From an uncultured Collinsella sp. (GTDB taxonomy: Bacteria > Actinomycetota > Coriobacteriia > Coriobacteriales > Coriobacteriaceae), in NCBI GenBank assembly GCA_902468695.1, contig CABQZS010000188.1, positions 1 through 5,225 of the forward strand: a stretch of DNA of 5,225 bases, in the 5' to 3' direction. The translations under genes and the position numbers were made by a program. The notes below the pieces were generated by a model that saw only the letters and a program-made list of their open reading frames with translations, had not been told where the DNA came from and did not search any database. Of the stretch, positions 1 through 5,225 are shown piece after piece. The number at the start of each line of letters is the position of its first letter. Within the stretch, counting starts at the first letter, position 1.

Positions 1-922
1 CGCCGAGCGAGCGCTGCGGATTGACGATGGGGGTTGTGGTCTCCTCGCGCATGACGTCGAGTACGCGGCGCATGGCGGCGACGGCGTGCGCCTCACCGGT
101 CAGACGCGCCTCGCGCACGGCCATAACGGCGCCGATATTCAGGCCGAGCTCGGCGCACGCATCGAGCAGCTGCTCGCCGTCGTCGAAGATCTCCTTGGCC
201 GAGACGCCGGGGGAGAGCGACGAGGCAGAACCGGGGAGCTCGATAAAGGTCGCGTAATCGACATTGTCGAGCTTGCGTAGCATCGGGATAACGGTGTCGT
301 CGGGCGCGCCGTCGGTCTCAAAGACGGAGTAGGCCTGGCCGCCCACTTCGGTGCGGTAGGTGCGGCAGAAGGCGATGTTCACGTGTGCGTAGGCGAGCAG
401 GTTGGTGAGCGCGGCGAGCACGCCGGGGACGTCGTAGTGCGCCACGAAGAGCGTGGAGTACATGCCCGAGATGTCGACGCCGACGCCGTTAATGCGGCTG
501 ATGCGCATCTTGCCGCCGCCCAGGCTCTCACCGCGGACCTGTGCCGTGGCGCCCGTGTCGTCGACCATGTCGATGTCGACGGTGTTGGGGTGGATGGAGG
601 CGTCGTCGCCCTTGATGTCAAAGTGATATTCGAGGCCCTGCTCGCGTGCGAGGTCGAAGGCCCGCTTAATGTTCTCGTCATCGGTGTCGAAGCCCAGAAT
701 GCCCGCGACGAGCGCACGGTCGGTGCCGTGGCCGCGGTAGGTGTGGGCGAAGGAGTTCCACAGGCCAAAGGTGACTTTGGTGATGCGGCCTTCCAGCAGG
801 CTGGCGGCAACTTGGGCGCAGCGCAGGGCGCCGGCGGTGTGCGATGAGCTGGGGCCGACCATGACGGGGCCCAAGATCTCGAATGCCGAGGTCGTAGCTA
901 GTGTTTGCGGCTTGCCTGCCAT
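1..922 (-). CDS. sdaA: L-serine dehydratase, iron-sulfur type, beta-ACT-alpha single chain (partial, C-terminus beyond window)
   Basis: Deaminates L-serine to pyruvate and ammonia in the cytoplasm, using a 4Fe-4S cluster in this family. 307 codons are visible, starting MAGKPQTLATTSAFEILGPV. Residues 19-32 carry the beta-domain hallmark GPVMVGPSSSHTAG. Further family blocks are GHGTDRALVAGILGF (64-78), HPNT (111-114) and GESLGGGKMRI (131-141). Residues about 157-230 form a clear ACT domain (HYDVPGVLAALTNLLAYAHV at 162-181), a fold that often binds amino-acid effectors. From about 242 the alpha domain begins (SAKEIFDDGEQLLDACAELG). The catalytic domain and cluster-binding cysteines lie outside the window, so activity cannot be judged. 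The ATG is supported by AGGAG at 928-932 with a 5-nt spacer and by the hallmark motif close behind it. It lies downstream of metK on the same strand, but a terminator separates them, so it probably has its own promoter. The symbol follows E. coli usage; a split-gene nomenclature (sdaAB/sdaAA) would also be defensible. Confidence 0.93.
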   Translation of the reverse strand, partial: MAGKPQTLATTSAFEILGPVMVGPSSSHTAGALRCAQVAASLLEGRITKVTFGLWNSFAHTYRGHGTDRALVAGILGFDTDDENIKRAFDLAREQGLEYHFDIKGDDASIHPNTVDIDMVDDTGATAQVRGESLGGGKMRISRINGVGVDISGMYSTLFVAHYDVPGVLAALTNLLAYAHVNIAFCRTYRTEVGGQAYSVFETDGAPDDTVIPMLRKLDNVDYATFIELPGSASSLSPGVSAKEIFDDGEQLLDACAELGLNIGAVMAVREARLTGEAHAVAAMRRVLDVMREETTTPIVNPQRSLG

Positions 923-945
923 ATGCTCTCCTGTTCTATCTCATC

Positions 946-1066
946 GTCCCGAGGGGCGGGGCATAAGGTCGCCTGCTCGGACAGTCCTGCTCGCACGGAG
1001 AGCACATTAAGTGCTCTCCGGCTCGTGCGAAACTCGCGATCGACCTTATGCCCCGCCCCTCGGGAC
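946..1066. repeat. 121-nt composite palindrome with 26-bp perfect arms
   Basis: Positions 946-971 and 1041-1066 are perfect reverse complements over 26 bp; the left arm starts GTCCCGAGGGGCGGGGCATA. Inside is a second hairpin: 996-1005 pairs with 1011-1020 (10 bp) around the loop ATTAA, and 991-995 pairs with 1026-1030 across a 5-nt bulge (GCTCG, 1021-1025). Unpaired segments of about 19 and 10 nt separate the two stems. It lies between the metK terminator and the serine dehydratase start and ends 13 nt before that gene's Shine-Dalgarno, which it does not cover. No T-run follows either side, so it is not a typical intrinsic terminator. It could be a dispersed intergenic repeat, a miniature mobile element, or a structured 5' leader. 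No flanking target duplication was seen. Confidence 0.85.
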
Positions 1067-1157
1067 TAAGGATACATGGTAGAGGCGCGTGTGCTCCAAA
1101 ATTCATTGGCTGGTGACCTATTCCATGTCCCGCGGTGGCTCATCTTCATCACCGGTT
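1067..1157. other. Intergenic stretch without recognisable content
   Basis: This stretch completes the 313-nt gene-free gap between metK and the serine dehydratase gene. The dehydratase promoter should be here if the gene has its own, but I find only a poor candidate: TATCCT at 1069-1074 on the minus strand with TTGGAG at 1094-1099 and a 19-nt spacer. A 27-codon minus-strand reading frame (1066-1149) lacks a Shine-Dalgarno. Nothing else stands out. Confidence 0.5.
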
Positions 1158-1197
1158 AAATAAAAAAGAAGTACCGGTTGGGGCCGGTACTTCTTTT
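1158..1197 (-). terminator. Intrinsic terminator of metK
   Basis: A perfect 14-bp stem pairs 1164-1177 with 1184-1197 around a 6-nt loop (TTGGGG on the plus strand). Read on the minus strand, the 3' arm ends in CTTTT and runs into a T-rich tail (six T from 1167 to 1162, then ATTT). It begins 38 nt after the metK stop codon, so it should end metK transcription and insulate the dehydratase gene. On the plus strand only four T close the stem, so any reverse activity would be weaker. Confidence 0.9.
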
Positions 1198-1235
1198 GAA
1201 AGTGCGTATGTTGTTGCGAGCTTAGCGGTTTTCAA

Positions 1236-2516
<1,281 letters not shown>

Positions 2517-2538
2517 GATTGTCCTTTCAAAAACGTGT

Positions 2539-2565
2539 CCCGGCGACCGTTACCATTCCGCCGGG
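2539..2565 (-). promoter_or_regulatory. Small GC-rich hairpin in the metK leader
   Basis: Positions 2539-2545 (CCCGGCG) pair with 2559-2565 (CGCCGGG) around a 13-nt loop. If transcription starts near 2577, this hairpin lies in the metK 5' leader and ends 11 nt before the Shine-Dalgarno. There is no T-run after it and it does not cover the ribosome site as drawn, so a regulatory role is only a possibility. It is too small to be a SAM-I type riboswitch. Confidence 0.4.
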
Positions 2566-2583
2566 CTCTCTATGCAAGGGCAC

Positions 2584-2589
2584 ATCATA
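2584..2589 (-). promoter_or_regulatory. Candidate metK -10 box
   Basis: Reads TATGAT on the minus strand, five of six matches to the sigma-70 consensus TATAAT, 67 nt upstream of the metK ATG. No good -35 hexamer sits 16-18 nt upstream (that region reads GTGTGA), so the call rests on the -10 alone and on position. The second large palindrome begins 32 nt further upstream. Confidence 0.35.
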
Positions 2590-2621
2590 GCGCGTAAATC
2601 AAACATTCACACCCTTTCCGC

Positions 2622-2719
2622 ACCTACTCATTGGGGACAGGCTTAAATGTCCAGCCTTACCTAAGTGCCGACAGGTTGCCCAAAGAATGGTCATTTAAGC
2701 CTGTCCCCAATGAGTAGGT
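2622..2719. repeat. 98-nt palindrome with 28-bp perfect arms between metK and gltX
   Basis: Positions 2622-2649 and 2692-2719 are perfect reverse complements over 28 bp. The left arm starts ACCTACTCATTGGGGACAGG and ends TTAAATG. After one T-T mismatch, CCA (2651-2653) pairs with TGG (2688-2690). The central 34 nt has no strong hairpin. It lies between the two divergent candidate promoters and lacks T-runs placed as in a terminator. The GGGGACAGG...TTAAATG arm resembles REP-like palindromes found near Y1-type (RAYT/IS200-like) transposases, but that resemblance is from memory. CCCTTT occurs just outside both ends (2612-2617 and 2725-2730), a possible but weak direct repeat. Confidence 0.85.
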
Positions 2720-2728
2720 CGGTGCCCT

Positions 2729-2759
2729 TTGTGCGGAGGTTGCTTTGATGCTTTATACT
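2729..2759 (+). promoter_or_regulatory. Candidate gltX promoter
   Basis: TATACT at 2754-2759 matches the sigma-70 -10 box in five of six positions. The best upstream partner is TTGTGC at 2729-2734, with a longer than ideal 19-nt spacer. The predicted start would fall near 2766, giving a leader of about 34 nt that contains the Shine-Dalgarno. The -10 is convincing; the -35 is weak. Confidence 0.5.
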
Positions 2760-2787
2760 GGTGCGGTTAGACATCCATCCTGCAATC

Positions 2788-2794
2788 GAGGAGA
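2788..2794 (+). promoter_or_regulatory. Ribosome binding site that fixes the gltX start
   Basis: GAGGAGA lies 5 nt before the ATG at 2800. An in-frame GTG at 2761 would add 13 residues (MRLDIHPAIEEIS), but it sits at or before the predicted transcription start, has no well-placed ribosome site, and the added residues precede the normal start of the GluRS fold. The ATG is therefore preferred. Confidence 0.85.
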
Positions 2795-2799
2795 TTTCC

Positions 2800-4275
2800 A
2801 TGGCATCAGACGTTCGCGTCCGCTTTGCACCCTCACCGACGGGCAAGCTGCACATCGGCGGCGCCCGCACCGCTATCTATAACTGGGCTTTCGCCCGCGC
2901 TAACGGCGGCACGTTCATCCTGCGCATCGACGACACCGACCCCACCCGCTCTACCGACGAGAACACTCAAATCATCCTGCGCGCCATGCGTTGGCTGGGC
3001 CTGGACTGGGACGAGGGTCCCGAGGTGGGCGGCGACTTTGGCCCCTACGCCCAGACCGAGCGCCTGGACCTGTACAAGCAGGCCGCTCAGAAGCTTTGGG
3101 ACGAGGGCAAGGCCTATCCCTGCTTCTGCACCAAGGAGCAGCTCGACGCCGACCGCAAGGCCGCGCAGGAGCGCAAGGACCCCTTCCAGGGCTATCAGCG
3201 CCGTTGCCGCGATCTTGATCCCGAGGAGGCCCGCCGCCGCATCGAGGCCGGCGAGTCCTACGTCCTGCGCATCAAGGTGCCCGAGGACCGCGGAGACGTC
3301 GTCATCCACGACGCCGTCCACGGCGAGGTGACCTTCGACGCCAAGGAGCTCGACGACTTTGTCATCTTCCGCTCCGATGGCACGCCCACGTACAACTTCG
3401 CGACCGTCGTCGACGACGCCATGATGAAGATTACCCATGTCATCCGCGGCGACGACCACCTGTCCAACACCCCGCGTCAGGTCATGGTCTACGAGGCCCT
3501 CGGCGCGCCCGTGCCCACGTTTGCTCACATCTCCATGATCTTGGGTGCCGACGGCAAGAAGCTCTCCAAGCGCCACGGTGCCACCTCGGTGGAGGAGTAC
3601 CGCGACGCCGGCTACCTGTCCGACGCCTTCGTCAACTACCTGGCGCTGCTCGGCTGGTCGCTCGACGGCGAGACCACGATCATCCCGCGCGATGTCCTGG
3701 CCAGCAAGTTCTCGCTCGACCGCATCTCCAAGAACCCGGCGACTTTCGATCCCAAGAAGCTCGACTGGGTCAATGCTGAGTACATCAACGGCATGTCCGA
3801 TGCTCAGTTTGCCGATGAGATCATGGTCCCCGAGCTGCACGAGGCGGGTCTCATCGAGGGTAATGTCGAGTACGGCGAGGATTGGATTGACGCGCTTGCC
3901 GCCATCGTCAAGCCGCGCACCAAGATGCCGGCCGACGCCGTGACCGTCGCCGCTCCCATCTTCGCTACGGCCGAGACGCTCGAGTATGACGAGAAGTCCG
4001 TCAACAAGGGCTTGGCCAAGGAGGGCATGGGTGCCATTCTGGACGCCGCCAAGGCCGCGCTCGAGGGCGTGGACGAGTGGACGGCTGCCAACATCGACGC
4101 CGCGCTTGAGCCGCTGCCCGAGCAGATGGACCTTAAGAAGCGCGTGGTGTTCCAGGCCGTGCGCGTTGCCGTCTGCGGCAACATGGTGAGCCCTCCGCTG
4201 GGCGAGACCATGGCGCTCATCGGCCGCGACGACTGCCTGGCGCGCATCGATCGCGCCCGCACGATGGCGCTGTAA
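2800..4275 (+). CDS. gltX: Glutamyl-tRNA synthetase
   Basis: Charges tRNA-Glu with glutamate, using ATP; a cytoplasmic class I aminoacyl-tRNA synthetase. The product is 491 residues, within the family's usual 465-510. The N-terminus reads VRVRFAPSPTGKLHIGGART, with the HIGH-type motif HIGG at 18-21. The KMSKS-type motif KLSKR is at 254-258. LDWVNAEYIN marks the junction to the C-terminal helical anticodon-binding domain. A zinc-site-like insert has Cys108, Cys110 and Cys136, but the fourth position is Asp138 where E. coli has His. Whether the enzyme also charges tRNA-Gln (non-discriminating type, needing GatCAB) cannot be told here. It is divergent from metK, has its own candidate promoter and is followed by a terminator before priA. 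Third codon positions are nearly all G or C, giving long spurious antisense frames. Confidence 0.98.
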   Translation: MASDVRVRFAPSPTGKLHIGGARTAIYNWAFARANGGTFILRIDDTDPTRSTDENTQIILRAMRWLGLDWDEGPEVGGDFGPYAQTERLDLYKQAAQKLWDEGKAYPCFCTKEQLDADRKAAQERKDPFQGYQRRCRDLDPEEARRRIEAGESYVLRIKVPEDRGDVVIHDAVHGEVTFDAKELDDFVIFRSDGTPTYNFATVVDDAMMKITHVIRGDDHLSNTPRQVMVYEALGAPVPTFAHISMILGADGKKLSKRHGATSVEEYRDAGYLSDAFVNYLALLGWSLDGETTIIPRDVLASKFSLDRISKNPATFDPKKLDWVNAEYINGMSDAQFADEIMVPELHEAGLIEGNVEYGEDWIDALAAIVKPRTKMPADAVTVAAPIFATAETLEYDEKSVNKGLAKEGMGAILDAAKAALEGVDEWTAANIDAALEPLPEQMDLKKRVVFQAVRVAVCGNMVSPPLGETMALIGRDDCLARIDRARTMAL

Positions 4276-4282
4276 TCGTTGC

Positions 4283-4294
4283 GCAAACGTTTGT
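4283..4294. promoter_or_regulatory. Palindrome resembling a LacI/PurR-family operator
   Basis: GCAAACGTTTGT contains the perfect 10-bp palindrome CAAACGTTTG (4284-4293) and differs in one base from the PurR-like core GCAAACGTTTGC. It lies 7 nt after the gltX stop codon, upstream of the terminator and about 70 nt before priA. No regulator gene is in view and 10-bp palindromes arise by chance at this scale, so this is tentative. Confidence 0.2.
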
Positions 4295-4298
4295 ATCC

Positions 4299-4331
4299 GA
4301 GCCCCGTTCACTCTGAGCGGGGCTCTTGTTT
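4299..4331 (+). terminator. Intrinsic terminator of gltX
   Basis: GAGCCCCGTTC (4299-4309) pairs with GAGCGGGGCTC (4315-4325) through 11 bp, including one G-T wobble, around the loop ACTCT. The T-rich tail TTGTTT follows. The hairpin starts 23 nt after the gltX stop. It lies between gltX and priA, so priA expression needs read-through or a promoter in the short stretch that follows, where I see no convincing one. Confidence 0.88.
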
Positions 4332-4364
4332 CTGTAGACGTATGGGATAGGAGGTGCTGGGGCC

Positions 4365-5225
4365 ATGGCCGAGCAACTTTCGCTGTTTGGTTCGCCGGAA
4401 CCGGAGGGGGCTCCGGCGAAGCCCACGTTTGCCGCTGCCTCGGCTCAGCCTAAGCCTGCGCCTGAGCCCGTCACCGCCTACGTGAGCGTGGTCCTCGACA
4501 TTCCCACCCGTGCACTGTCCGAGCCGTTTGCTTACGGCATTCCCCGGTCCCTTGCCAACGAGGCGCAGATCGGATCCACGGTCCTGGTCCACTTTGGTAA
4601 CCGTGCCGCCGCGGGCTATATCGTCGACATTGCGCCTGAGCTGGACGATCTGCAGGGCAACAGCGCTCTCGATCCCGCGCGTATCAAGCCTATCGAGGCT
4701 ATCCTCAGCAAACCGCTCTTTACCGCCGAAGCCGCCCGTATCGCACGCTGGATGAGCCGCGAGTACGTCGCAACGCTTTCTGAGTGCCTGCGCCTGTTCT
4801 TGCCCCCGGGCGGCAGCCCGCGTGTGATCAAGGGCGACGACGGCGTGTGGACGGTTGAACGTCCCGCCGTCAAGCCTATCCAAAACCGTTGGGTCATGCT
4901 TACGCCTGAGGGCTTCGACTATACGCCTCCCAAAACGGCGGTTCGTCAGCGGCAGCTCATCGAGGCGCTCCAGTGCGGCCCGGTCACGACGCGCGACCTC
5001 AACCTTCTCTATAACAGTATGTCGTCGACCATCAAGGCGCTCGAAAAGCGCGGCGTCGTGGTGGTGGAAGAGCGCCGTGCGTGGCGTGGCTGCGGCGAGC
5101 AGACCACGCTGTCCTCGGCAAGCGGTAAGGCGCCGGTCGCGCTCACGAACGGCCAGCAGCAGGCGCTCGCGCAGATTGAGCGCGCCCGCCTTGACGCTCA
5201 TGGCGACGTGGTCCTTGTCGACGGC
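4365..5225 (+). CDS. priA: Primosomal protein N' (replication restart helicase PriA), partial, C-terminus beyond window
   Basis: PriA recognises stalled or collapsed replication forks and reloads the replisome through the primosome. 287 codons are visible. Residues 39-89 (VSVVLDIPTRALSEPFAYGI onward, then GSTVLVHFGNRAAAGYIVDI) are the 3'-DNA-binding domain signature. Residues about 190-236 look like the winged-helix domain (REP-like block RQLIEALQCGPVTTRDLNLL). The helicase domain opens at LTNGQQQALAQI (260-271), and the window ends at VVLVDG, just before the expected Walker A (GxTGSGKT), so the ATPase and zinc motifs cannot be checked. The start is supported by AGGAGG at 4349-4354, with a rather long 10-nt spacer. 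A flexible Pro/Ala-rich stretch (about 10-37) precedes the first domain and begins after QLSLF (4-8), an exact match to the sliding-clamp-binding consensus. It follows gltX, with a terminator between them. Confidence 0.95.
   Translation, partial: MAEQLSLFGSPEPEGAPAKPTFAAASAQPKPAPEPVTAYVSVVLDIPTRALSEPFAYGIPRSLANEAQIGSTVLVHFGNRAAAGYIVDIAPELDDLQGNSALDPARIKPIEAILSKPLFTAEAARIARWMSREYVATLSECLRLFLPPGGSPRVIKGDDGVWTVERPAVKPIQNRWVMLTPEGFDYTPPKTAVRQRQLIEALQCGPVTTRDLNLLYNSMSSTIKALEKRGVVVVEERRAWRGCGEQTTLSSASGKAPVALTNGQQQALAQIERARLDAHGDVVLVDG

Noticed and set aside
383..847. Plus-strand open frame of 154 codons in the serine dehydratase region
   Set aside because: Antisense to the dehydratase beta and ACT domains; Val/Gly/Ala-rich with no motif.
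946..1066. Large palindrome as a Rho-independent terminator
   Set aside because: No T-run follows either outer arm, and metK already has a strong terminator at 1158-1197.
1069..1099. Possible dehydratase promoter on the minus strand (TTGGAG, 19 nt, TATCCT)
   Set aside because: The -35 matches only three of six bases, the spacer is long and the -10 is mediocre, so it is not strong enough to annotate.
1066..1149. 27-codon minus-strand reading frame (MKMSHRGTWN...) upstream of the serine dehydratase gene, considered as a leader peptide
   Set aside because: No Shine-Dalgarno, no run of regulatory codons apart from scattered serines, and its stop merely abuts the palindrome. Frames of this length are expected by chance.
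2622..2719. CRISPR, attachment site or origin explanation for the palindrome
   Set aside because: There is one inverted repeat rather than spaced direct repeats, no integrase or tRNA gene, and no DnaA-box cluster nearby.
2761..2799. GTG at 2761 as an upstream gltX start
   Set aside because: It falls at or before the predicted transcription start, lacks a ribosome site, and adds residues not expected in GluRS. The ATG at 2800 has a good Shine-Dalgarno.
2833..4311. Minus-strand open frame of 492 codons opposite gltX
   Set aside because: It is fully antisense to a clear GluRS gene, its translation has low complexity (rich in Gly, Val, Leu, Ala) with no family motif, and GC-rich third positions of gltX explain the lack of stops.
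4308..5201. Minus-strand open frame of 297 codons opposite priA
   Set aside because: Antisense shadow of priA, Arg/Leu-rich, beginning and ending without regulatory signals; the sense frame has clear PriA signatures.

Overview
The window is a high-GC bacterial chromosomal segment holding four housekeeping genes, two of them cut by the window edges. Protein sequences (a MetK with an extra N-terminal loop, a GC-rich gltX, a single-chain serine dehydratase with a central ACT domain) and codon use (mostly G/C third positions) suggest an actinobacterium, most probably a Coriobacteriia member such as Collinsella. This assignment is an inference from remembered family sequences and was not checked by a search.

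Layout, left to right. (1) Positions 1-922, minus strand: the N-terminal 307 codons of an iron-sulfur L-serine dehydratase (beta domain, ACT domain, first part of the alpha domain). The rest lies beyond the left edge. (2) Positions 923-1235: a gene-free gap with a 121-nt composite palindrome (946-1066), about 95 nt without clear content, and a strong intrinsic terminator (hairpin 1164-1197) that ends metK transcription. (3) Positions 1236-2516, minus strand: complete metK, S-adenosylmethionine synthetase. (4) Positions 2517-2799: the divergent metK/gltX control region. It has a small hairpin in the metK leader, a candidate metK -10, a second large palindrome (2622-2719) and a candidate gltX promoter. 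(5) Positions 2800-4275, plus strand: complete gltX, glutamyl-tRNA synthetase, followed by an intrinsic terminator (4299-4331). (6) Positions 4365-5225, plus strand: the N-terminal 287 codons of priA, the replication-restart helicase, cut just before the expected Walker A motif.

The genes do not form one pathway. metK makes the methyl donor SAM, gltX charges tRNA-Glu, priA restarts stalled replication forks, and the dehydratase breaks serine down to pyruvate and ammonia. metK close to priA recalls the metK-priA(-fmt) neighbourhood of other actinobacteria, here interrupted by gltX and with metK turned round.

I see no phage, transposase, CRISPR, RNA gene or defence system. The points most worth a second look are the two long near-perfect intergenic palindromes, which look like dispersed repeats or miniature elements, and an exact canonical sliding-clamp-binding pentapeptide (QLSLF) at the extreme N-terminus of PriA.
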